DNA of 44,010 nucleotides from Treponema sp. (GTDB taxonomy: Bacteria > Spirochaetota > Spirochaetia > Treponematales > Treponemataceae). The notes beneath the pieces were generated by a model, which saw only the letters and a list, made by a program, of their open reading frames with translations, was not told the DNA's origin and did no database searches. Each line of letters opens with the position of its first letter. The stretch's first letter is position 1. Made by a program: the position numbers and the translations under genes. Shown piece by piece: positions 35,349 to 42,874 of this stretch. The DNA lies in NCBI GenBank assembly GCA_016290335.1, contig JAEETM010000027.1:1-44010 (forward strand), given 5' to 3'.

Positions 35349-36812
35349 CTAGTATGCACCCTTTCTTCTTAATACAACCCAAACAGTCTTAATCAAAATC
35401 CAGACATCAAGCCAGATAGACCAGTTTTGAATGTAATATGTATCGAATACAATTCGTTCTTCGTAAGAAGTCTCTGAACGTCCCGAAATCTGCCACATAC
35501 CGGAAATGCCGGGAAGAACAGAAAGAACAATATCCTTATATTCTCCGTATTTTTCAATTTCTTCTGCGGTAACAGGACGTGGACCAACAAAGCTCATTTC
35601 ACCTTTCAGTACATTTATAACCTGTGGAAGCTCATCAAGACTTGTTTTCCTGAGGAAATTACCAAACTTTGTAATGCGGGGGTCATCTTTAAACTTTCTT
35701 TCAGCTTCCCATTCTTCACGTCTTACCGGGTCTGTGGCAAGAATATGTTCAAGCATTTCCTGTGAATCAATACGCATTGAACGGAACTTCCAGCAATTTA
35801 AAACCTTACCGTTTTTACCAACACGTTTATGCTTGTAGAAAACGGGGCCTTTTGAAGTTATTTTTATTAAAAATGCAATTATAAGAAAAACCGGAATAAG
35901 AACAGGCAGTGCAATAATAATGAGTATAAGGTCCAGAATCCTTTTTAAAATAAGATTAGATTTAAAGGTAAGATTATGTACTGAAGCAAATCCGATTATA
36001 CCTGCAATATCTTTAAGCTGCTGTGTGCAGGTAAAAGATGACTGTCTTTTTGAAACAGAAATTGTGTACCTGTAAGTAGTCATTATTGGAGTAATATCAT
36101 CTTTATAATCACAGATAACAGCATTCTTTATATTAAACTTATGAATAATTTCGATGATATTGGTATAAGATGATGGATAAACTGGAATGTTATTGTAAAA
36201 TCCCGGTTCTGTTGCATTGCCATCTATAATTACAGCAGGCTTGTATCCAAGATACTTATGCTTAAGAAGACGATCAATAACTTTTTCTGCACTGTCTCCG
36301 TTACAATAAATAACAGCAGGGATTCCCCACCATCTGCGCTTACAGAAAATACGTTTTGAATACTCACGGAAAGCTGGAAGAAGAATTGTGGCCAGAACAA
36401 AAGCAATAATAAATGCCAGCATTATTTCAAGATCATGACTGTCCTGTGTAATTCCTTTTGTAAAGTTTGAGTCTGTAAGATCTGAAAGGAAAATACTTAT
36501 TGCAATACAGGCAAAGCCAAAAAAGGCTGATATTGAATATTTTTTTACTTCTTCTGCAGCTGGTACCATAATTCCCGGATAAAGTCCCATTATCATAAAA
36601 ATGATAAGAAAAACAGGCAGAAAGATTGAATAATTTATAAAGGATTTAAAGTTTATATTGCTTGTTGCAAAAAGGTTTATGATGAAGAAGCCGAATGCTA
36701 TACAGAAGATGAGCGTAATGATATCTACGAGGAATAATGCGAATCCGCTTAAAAAACTGCTCGTCCTTGGGTAGTTTGTTTTGAGATACTTTTTGAACTC
36801 TTCTTCATTCAT
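35349..36812 (-). CDS. wbaP: WbaP-type undecaprenyl-phosphate sugar phosphotransferase
   Basis: Polyprenyl-phosphate sugar-1-phosphate transferase, 487 residues, which starts a surface glycan on undecaprenyl phosphate at the inner membrane. There are four to five N-terminal membrane helices (within 15-150), a CoA-binding-like central domain (about 155-260), another membrane helix (about 290-315), and the bacterial sugar transferase domain with GPVFYKHKRVG, CWKFRSM, TSLDELPQVINVLKGEMSFV and GPRP, ending LPGISGMWQISGRS. The exact sugar cannot be told. It is probably the first gene of a two-gene unit with the beta-barrel gene. The start lacks an RBS. Confidence 0.92.
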   Translation of the reverse strand: MNEEEFKKYLKTNYPRTSSFLSGFALFLVDIITLIFCIAFGFFIINLFATSNINFKSFINYSIFLPVFLIIFMIMGLYPGIMVPAAEEVKKYSISAFFGFACIAISIFLSDLTDSNFTKGITQDSHDLEIMLAFIIAFVLATILLPAFREYSKRIFCKRRWWGIPAVIYCNGDSAEKVIDRLLKHKYLGYKPAVIIDGNATEPGFYNNIPVYPSSYTNIIEIIHKFNIKNAVICDYKDDITPIMTTYRYTISVSKRQSSFTCTQQLKDIAGIIGFASVHNLTFKSNLILKRILDLILIIIALPVLIPVFLIIAFLIKITSKGPVFYKHKRVGKNGKVLNCWKFRSMRIDSQEMLEHILATDPVRREEWEAERKFKDDPRITKFGNFLRKTSLDELPQVINVLKGEMSFVGPRPVTAEEIEKYGEYKDIVLSVLPGISGMWQISGRSETSYEERIVFDTYYIQNWSIWLDVWILIKTVWVVLRRKGAY

Positions 36813-36822
36813 AGCAAATTTT

Positions 36823-36851
36823 ATTATAATATATAGGATAGGAATTGTCTA
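36823..36851 (-). promoter_or_regulatory. Promoter of the wbaP-type gene (very short leader)
   Basis: On the minus strand: TAGACA (36851-36846), 17-base spacer, perfect TATAAT (36828-36823). The expected start point leaves a leader of about four bases before the ATG at 36812, and there is no Shine-Dalgarno sequence. Confidence 0.6.
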
Positions 36852-36864
36852 GAAAGGAAAATCC

Positions 36865-37959
36865 TTATATTCTTTCCTTTTTTTCACAGAGTTCTTTGAT
36901 TGTTGCTGTAAAGTTTTGTATTGAAAACTGCTGAACGTGTGCTGTAAAAACTGAGCGGTCGGTAAAGTCCTTTTCGCATTTTTCAAAATTATCCATACAT
37001 TTTATAAGGCTTTCCGGAGTCTGCTCTTCAAAAAATAACCCGGTTTTTCCTTCCAGAACAGAATCTAAGGCGCCGCCATCACGATAGGCAAGTACTGGAC
37101 ATCCTGCCGCGTTGGCTTCTACAGGAATAATCCCAAAATCTTCTATACCGGGGAAAAGTAATGCCTTTGCTTTAGAAAGATATTCTGCTATTTTTTCATC
37201 AGAAACACGTCCTGTAAAAGTAACAAGCCCTGATTTTTTATATTTATCTGCTTCTTTTGATTTTCCGTCGCCGATTACAACAATTTTGCGCCCGGACTGA
37301 ATGCATGCTTCGATTGCAAGGTCTGCACGTTTGTAGCCTACAAGCTGCCCGAAAAAAAGGTAAAAATCTTCAGGTGTTCGTGGATTAGAAATAAAGCGGT
37401 CAATATCACATGGAGGATAAACAACGTCTGCCCTGCGGTTATAATACCGCCCGATTCTTTTTGCCACGTAATGTGAGTTTGCCACAAAATGGTCAACAAG
37501 ATTGCTGGACATAACATCCCACTGGCGCAACCCGGGAATCATTTTTTTCATAAAAAACTTTACGATTGCATTAGATTTACGGAAATATTCGTGGTACATA
37601 TCCCAGAGGTAACGCATTGGTGTATGGCAGTAGCACAGATGGAATGCATTAGGAGCCGGAACAACACCTTTTGCAGGCCCTGATTCACTTGAAATTATCA
37701 AATCATAACCGGTAAGATCAAGCTCCATTAAAGCTTTTGGCATAAACGGCATATATTTCTGGTACATTTTTTTAGCCATTGGCCAGCCGTTAATTTTAGT
37801 GGTATATATTTTATGTGCCTTGATTTTGTCGGAAATATGAGACGGGTCGTAAACGTTTGTATAAATGTCTGCCTGTGGAAAAAGGTCGCACAAGGCTTCT
37901 ACAACCTTTTCTCCACCGCGCATTGTAACCAGCCAGTAATGAACAATTGCAACTTTCAT
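36865..37959 (-). CDS. GT4-family glycosyltransferase (WbaZ-like)
   Basis: Glycosyltransferase of the GT-B fold, family GT4, 364 residues. The N-terminus VAIVHYWLVTMRGGEKVVEA matches WbaZ-like mannosyltransferases, with CYCHTPMRYLWDMYHEYF following. The C-terminal nucleotide-sugar domain has the EX7E motif in EDFGIIPVEANAAGCPVLAY. It probably adds a hexose to a lipid-linked glycan in the cytoplasm. RBS AGGAAA is good. The start is one base from the stop of the upstream glycosyltransferase gene, so the two are co-transcribed. Confidence 0.9.
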   Translation of the reverse strand: MKVAIVHYWLVTMRGGEKVVEALCDLFPQADIYTNVYDPSHISDKIKAHKIYTTKINGWPMAKKMYQKYMPFMPKALMELDLTGYDLIISSESGPAKGVVPAPNAFHLCYCHTPMRYLWDMYHEYFRKSNAIVKFFMKKMIPGLRQWDVMSSNLVDHFVANSHYVAKRIGRYYNRRADVVYPPCDIDRFISNPRTPEDFYLFFGQLVGYKRADLAIEACIQSGRKIVVIGDGKSKEADKYKKSGLVTFTGRVSDEKIAEYLSKAKALLFPGIEDFGIIPVEANAAGCPVLAYRDGGALDSVLEGKTGLFFEEQTPESLIKCMDNFEKCEKDFTDRSVFTAHVQQFSIQNFTATIKELCEKKERI

Positions 37960-37960
37960 A

Positions 37961-39040
37961 CTATTTTCCTTTCTTAATCTGATTTATTATTATTTCCGAA
38001 GTTTTTGCAAACGAATAAATATCCGGTGAAACTGGAGGAGAAGGTGAATCATACTTTTCCAGAAGCTTTTCAGTAAGATCATCAACATCACCTGTCTTAA
38101 AGAAAGTAACGGGAAAATCTTTGTAAATCTCTTTAAAAACCGGAATATCAGAAAGAACTACATTTGTACCGCAGGCAAGCGCTTCCATAGGGGGCATTCC
38201 AAAGCCTTCATAAAGCGACGGCTGAACAAGAAGTGCAGAATTACGATACAGCATACGGAGTTTTTCATCGGTAACCTTACCCGTAAAAAGAATATTAGAA
38301 GCACCCGAAATCTCGCTTAAAATTGATGAATCCCCGGTACGGAAGTTTTCAGCATTTCCAACAATAATGAGCTTTGCTTTTAGACCGCGTTCAACAGCCT
38401 TGTTAAAAGCAGGTACAAGAACATGCAGACCTTTGTGGTGTTTTATGTTTCCTACAAAAAGAATGTTTTCCTTTACAACATCATCAAAAAAAGATTCATT
38501 TGTAAACCATTCCGGGACGGCGTTGTAAGTAACAACAATCGGCTTGTTCTTTACATTAAGATGTTCCTTAATCCGTTCTGCAGAAAAATTGGAAACCGTA
38601 AAAACGGCAGCAGATTTATTCATAGCCCGCTGATAGAACCATTTTCGTACAATAAAGCCCAGTTTAGAAGTGATTTCTGGAATATCAAGAAAAACCACGT
38701 CGTGAATTGTAGAATAAATCGGAACAGTAATGCCTTTAGGAATATTACAGTAAGGAGTGTAATACGCATCGCAGTTATTTATGATTTTTAAAAGTGATGA
38801 TGGAAAAAATAAAAGCTCTGTGAAAGAAAAAGTCGTAACTTTGCAGGGAATAATCTTGTAAGATGGAATATTTCCACCGGAAAAATTACGTTTTATAATT
38901 TCATCTAGACTCTGTTGAATAGTTTTTTCATTACCAAAAAGAACGCATTCAAAACTGCGTAAAAAATAGGGTAGAATTGATAAAAAATAAGTCCCGATTC
39001 CGCCGCTTCCAATCATACGGCAATCTACTGCAAGTTTCAT
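37961..39040 (-). CDS. GT4-family glycosyltransferase
   Basis: Second GT-B-fold glycosyltransferase, 359 residues. The ATG at 39040 is preferred over one at 39127 because family members begin like MKLAVDCRMIGSGGIGTYF; the upstream 29 residues look non-coding. The donor-binding domain shows ILFVGNIKHHKGLHVLVPAF and the EX7E motif in EGFGMPPMEALACGTNVVLS. It is the first gene of the GT pair. There is no RBS, and a TATAAT lies 7 bases before the ATG. Donor and acceptor are unknown. Confidence 0.9.
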   Translation of the reverse strand: MKLAVDCRMIGSGGIGTYFLSILPYFLRSFECVLFGNEKTIQQSLDEIIKRNFSGGNIPSYKIIPCKVTTFSFTELLFFPSSLLKIINNCDAYYTPYCNIPKGITVPIYSTIHDVVFLDIPEITSKLGFIVRKWFYQRAMNKSAAVFTVSNFSAERIKEHLNVKNKPIVVTYNAVPEWFTNESFFDDVVKENILFVGNIKHHKGLHVLVPAFNKAVERGLKAKLIIVGNAENFRTGDSSILSEISGASNILFTGKVTDEKLRMLYRNSALLVQPSLYEGFGMPPMEALACGTNVVLSDIPVFKEIYKDFPVTFFKTGDVDDLTEKLLEKYDSPSPPVSPDIYSFAKTSEIIINQIKKGK

Positions 39041-39047
39041 AAAGATA

Positions 39048-39053
39048 ATTATA
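39048..39053 (-). promoter_or_regulatory. -10 box next to the glycosyltransferase start (possible leaderless mRNA)
   Basis: On the minus strand, a perfect TATAAT (39053-39048) ends seven bases before the ATG at 39040. The start point would be at or next to the ATG. The -35 region is weak. Confidence 0.4.
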
Positions 39054-39107
39054 ACACATTTTATTAATTCTGGCATCAGTTGTTTTTCATGCAGTTTTAT
39101 ACATACA

Positions 39108-39127
39108 TGTAAATCATTGTAAATCAA
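39108..39127. repeat. Tandem 10-bp direct repeat in the divergent promoter region
   Basis: TGTAAATCAT (39108-39117) is followed directly by TGTAAATCAA (39118-39127). The period is one helical turn, and the second copy overlaps the putative -35 box of the gene at 39152. It could be a regulator-binding site. Confidence 0.5.
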
Positions 39128-39145
39128 TAAAAAAAATGTTATTTT
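39117..39145 (+). promoter_or_regulatory. Promoter of the outer-membrane protein genes (possible leaderless mRNA)
   Basis: TTGTAA (39117-39122), 17-base spacer, TATTTT (39140-39145). The expected start point is at the ATG at 39152. No Shine-Dalgarno sequence is present. Confidence 0.4.
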
Positions 39146-39151
39146 ATCAGT

Positions 39152-40900
39152 ATGAAAAAGAATCTATTATGTTGCATTGTATTGTGCTTTGTGTTTATGA
39201 GGGTTGCACATTCGCAGGATAATACTAAGATAATTCAATCTGGAAACAGAATCTATGACGATCTGTACATTCTGTTTAATGAAGCCGGTCTTTCACATTT
39301 TGTTGATATTCAACCGATGAGTGTTGGTGAAATTAAGTTTTATTTTGAAGATATTGATTATGAAAAATTGTCAGAAATCGGAAAACGTTTGTATGGAAAT
39401 GTTGCCGGCTTTTTAGCGCGTGAAGACAATCTTTTTAACAGCGAAAAAATTACTGATGAAGAAATAAAAAAGCAGAAGCTGAGGGCTTTTGCAAACTTAA
39501 AGATTACTCCTGAACTTTATTATAAAAACGCAGATAATGTTCCGTGGAGCTTTGATTATCATTACAAGGATTATTCAGTCACAGTTCCAATTCTGATGGG
39601 CTTTTCTGATTTTGTTACAATTGAATCAGATTTTTTTGTAGGTAAAAATTATTCACAGACAAAGCTAAACAGCAGCTTTACAAATATTCCGCTTTCCGGT
39701 GATGATTTTGAGTTTTTGTTTCCACGTTTTGCTTATGGCAGTGTTGGAAAAACCTTTGATACCTGGGGCTTTAATTTCCATATGGGAAAAGAGGGCATAA
39801 CTCTTGGAAAAACAGAGCTTGGAAGCATAATCTACAACAAAACCTTTGAAACTGACTTTTATTCAGAGTTAAATCTGTATACAAAAAGATACAAGTACAC
39901 AATGTTTGTAAATCAGGTTGATACGGAAACATTCCTTTATCTTCATCAGCTTGATTTCAGACCATTTAAAAACTTCCGTTTCAGTGCAGTTGAAGGTACT
40001 CTTATTAATTCACCATTTGAATTGCGTTATCTGAATCCTCTTATGATAATGCATTCGTTTGGTTCCTGGACACTGCACGATTTTCAAATGACAGAAAACG
40101 AGCAGAAATATTATGATGAAGGTCATTTCTGTGCTTACCTTGGTATTTCTTTTGATTATGTTCCCTTCAGTGGATTTAGAATATATGGAGCTTTTGCTCA
40201 GACAGAAGTGCTTGATTTAGGTGGAAGCAGAAGCCAGGCTGCTCTTTCTGTTCCAGATGGATTGGGCGGGCAGTTAGCTTTTGAGTATACTTTTAATTTA
40301 AGTAATGGGAGCTTTATAAGAGCAAATCTTGATGCTTCGTATACGTCTCCTTATCTTTATGTAAAGCAAAGTCCAGACTGGTCAATGTACAAAACAAGAA
40401 AAGAAATGCAGACTGATGGTACTATTAATTCCTGGATTGGCTCTCCTTTTGGACCGGATTGTTTTGCAGCACAGCTGAAAGTAAATTATGAACCTAACGA
40501 ACGCTGGAATCTGACCTTAGGATATCTGTTTAAGATTCATGGTGAAAATACACCTGATAAGTTATTTAATTTTGAAAATCAGAAAATAAATGTTGGTACA
40601 GAGGACAACCCTGAATGGATATGGGGCTATTATCCTTATGTAAAATATAGGGATTCTGCTGATAAAAATGATGAAAAAGGCATGGAAGACAGTGTAAAGC
40701 AGTCCCGTTACATGTGGATGAGCGGAACTCCTGAATACACAAACCGTATTTCACTTGCCGGTGAGTATTACATAAATAAGCATTTTAATATAAGTGGTCA
40801 AATTGCATATACATTCATAACAAATAGTTATAATATAATAGATAATTCTGCAAAAGGTTTTGAAATTGCGCTTGCCGTACAATACAAGCTTTTTGAATAA
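39152..40900 (+). CDS. Outer-membrane beta-barrel protein, Wzi-like features
   Basis: Protein of 582 residues with a signal peptide (about 1-21, ending RVAHSQ). A short helical N-terminal region (IYDDLYILFNEAGL, then QPMSVGEIKFYFEDI) is followed by a long series of aromatic/polar beta strands. The segment LYLHQLDFRPFKNFRFSAVE, then LRYLNPLMIM, resembles capsule-assembly Wzi-family barrels. That assignment is tentative; it could be a Treponema-specific porin-like family. No RBS is seen. The next gene encodes a protein of similar layout 9 bases downstream, so they form an operon next to glycosyltransferase genes. Confidence 0.75.
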   Translation: MKKNLLCCIVLCFVFMRVAHSQDNTKIIQSGNRIYDDLYILFNEAGLSHFVDIQPMSVGEIKFYFEDIDYEKLSEIGKRLYGNVAGFLAREDNLFNSEKITDEEIKKQKLRAFANLKITPELYYKNADNVPWSFDYHYKDYSVTVPILMGFSDFVTIESDFFVGKNYSQTKLNSSFTNIPLSGDDFEFLFPRFAYGSVGKTFDTWGFNFHMGKEGITLGKTELGSIIYNKTFETDFYSELNLYTKRYKYTMFVNQVDTETFLYLHQLDFRPFKNFRFSAVEGTLINSPFELRYLNPLMIMHSFGSWTLHDFQMTENEQKYYDEGHFCAYLGISFDYVPFSGFRIYGAFAQTEVLDLGGSRSQAALSVPDGLGGQLAFEYTFNLSNGSFIRANLDASYTSPYLYVKQSPDWSMYKTRKEMQTDGTINSWIGSPFGPDCFAAQLKVNYEPNERWNLTLGYLFKIHGENTPDKLFNFENQKINVGTEDNPEWIWGYYPYVKYRDSADKNDEKGMEDSVKQSRYMWMSGTPEYTNRISLAGEYYINKHFNISGQIAYTFITNSYNIIDNSAKGFEIALAVQYKLFE

Positions 40901-40909
40901 GAGGTTTTT

Positions 40910-42874
40910 ATGAAAAAAATAGTTATAACAATCGTTGCAATCTTTATGCTTAGTTCAATTACTCTTTCTGCACAGGAAAATGTTTCAGTTCCTGTTTCAG
41001 ATACAATATATGATTTTCTTGATTTAGCTCAGACAAAGAGGTTGTGTAAACCGCTGAACGGCTTTAAGCCTTATTCAAAAAAACAGATAGTTTCTGCTCT
41101 TGAAGAAATAAATGAAAATAAAGACAGTTTAACAGAAAAAGAAGCGCAGATTGTACAGCAGCTTTTAGAAAAATATACGTTCGAGGATGATGAAAAACAG
41201 AATACTCTTCTTTCTGCACATGCTTTTGAATATGATAATACCTCTGTTTCCCTGAATTATTATCTCGGCTTTGAAGCCACTTATTCTGGTGGTGTTTATT
41301 CAAAATCAGATTACAACAGCTTTGGTATGGATAATATTTTTAAGATTGCTTTTGATGGTGATATTGGTGAAAAGTTATCTTATAGAATAAAAGGTGATCT
41401 TGATTTATCTAAGGTTCCATTAAAAGAAGTTGGAAAATACTTTATTGGTTATCCGTGGTTTGATAGTGATGTACAAGCCTTTTTAGATGGAGTTTTAAAA
41501 GAAGGCGATGAAAAGTATGATGTTTCTTCAAAAGCACGATATATCAGAAAATATCTTATTAACTCATATCTGCCATATTCTTACAAAAAGCCCTGGAGCG
41601 GCCAGTTTTATTATTTAAGCAATATGAATGCTTCCGGTCTGGAAGGCTGGGCTACACAGATAGGAATCGGTTTTACAGTTGATGGAGAAATCAGAGGCAC
41701 TTTATTAAATGATAAAATAATGCTTGGTATTGGGCGAGTTGACAGAGAAGTTGCCGCAATGGATAACGGAAGCTCTCTTGTTTTAAACTCTCACGCTTAT
41801 CCTTTTATGGCAGCAGATGTTCAGTTTAAGCTTTTTGATTTCTTAAAGTTTTACTCATTGACAGGTATTCTTGAATATCCTAACCAGGATTATATAAATG
41901 CAGATGCATTAAGTAAGTTTGGAGAAAATGGAAATAATGATGATTCCTTCTATTTTCAGAATGCTTTTTCCGTAAACATGGTAGAGCTTGATTATAAAGG
42001 GCTGCATGTTGATTTTGGTGGAACAGCTGTATTCCCAAAAAGATTTGAACTTGGTTATGTATTCCCGCTTGTAAGTTATGTTGAATACCAGAACCATATT
42101 GGAGACTGCGATAATCTTTCTTTATTCGGTGATTTAAAATATACCTGGGCTGGAATTGCTTCTTTATGGGGTTCCCTGTATCTTGATGAATTAAACGGTC
42201 TTAATAATAATCCATTTACTTCAACAAGAGCTATGTTTGCAATTCAGGGTGGTGTAAAATACATAATTCCAAATATACCGTTTGCAAATGTTAGTTTCCG
42301 CTACACAAGAATTGAACCATACTGTTATACTCATCATTCTATAAATTACACACCATGGTACAGTCATTACATCTGCGAAAACTATTCGAACAACGGTGAA
42401 TCTCTTGGTTATTATCTGCCGCCTAACTCAGACGAGTTCCTGCTTTCATTTAAGATGAAACCAAGTGCTAATGTTTCCTGGGGTGCTTCATATCAGCTGA
42501 TTCGTCATGGAGCAGATTACGGCAGTCAGCAGGTTCCTGGAAGCAACATTTATTCTGAATTAAGCAATTTGAACCGTTCACAGCTCAAAAAATACTTCCT
42601 GCATGATGGTGCCTATAACTGGAATCACATAGTCAGTGCCGGTGGAAGAATAACGCTGAATACTAAGTTCCCGGTTTCTTTCTATGGAAATCTTGGAGTT
42701 TTATACAGCTACTTTACTGTAATAAATGATGATGATTACGACCGCTCTGTTTACGGCAACAACGGTAACTGCAAGAATGCAAGCTTTAAGACTCCATACA
42801 AAATTGCAGATACGGATGAATATCCGAACCTGTTCGGCGGTGTAGTTACAGTTGGCGCAAGTGTAAGGTTTTAA
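40910..42874 (+). CDS. Second outer-membrane beta-barrel protein, Wzi-like features
   Basis: Protein of 654 residues with a signal peptide (about 1-21, ending LSAQ). The N-terminal region IYDFLDLAQTKRLCKPLNGF then KPYSKKQIVSALEEI matches the layout of the upstream protein, so the two are probably distant paralogues. The rest is beta-barrel-like, rich in Tyr, Phe, Asn and Gly, ending GVVTVGASVRF with a C-terminal Phe as in outer-membrane proteins. RBS GAGGT. It ends exactly where the convergent aminotransferase gene ends, with no spacer. Function unknown; surface-glycan or capsule retention is a guess. Confidence 0.75.
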   Translation: MKKIVITIVAIFMLSSITLSAQENVSVPVSDTIYDFLDLAQTKRLCKPLNGFKPYSKKQIVSALEEINENKDSLTEKEAQIVQQLLEKYTFEDDEKQNTLLSAHAFEYDNTSVSLNYYLGFEATYSGGVYSKSDYNSFGMDNIFKIAFDGDIGEKLSYRIKGDLDLSKVPLKEVGKYFIGYPWFDSDVQAFLDGVLKEGDEKYDVSSKARYIRKYLINSYLPYSYKKPWSGQFYYLSNMNASGLEGWATQIGIGFTVDGEIRGTLLNDKIMLGIGRVDREVAAMDNGSSLVLNSHAYPFMAADVQFKLFDFLKFYSLTGILEYPNQDYINADALSKFGENGNNDDSFYFQNAFSVNMVELDYKGLHVDFGGTAVFPKRFELGYVFPLVSYVEYQNHIGDCDNLSLFGDLKYTWAGIASLWGSLYLDELNGLNNNPFTSTRAMFAIQGGVKYIIPNIPFANVSFRYTRIEPYCYTHHSINYTPWYSHYICENYSNNGESLGYYLPPNSDEFLLSFKMKPSANVSWGASYQLIRHGADYGSQQVPGSNIYSELSNLNRSQLKKYFLHDGAYNWNHIVSAGGRITLNTKFPVSFYGNLGVLYSYFTVINDDDYDRSVYGNNGNCKNASFKTPYKIADTDEYPNLFGGVVTVGASVRF

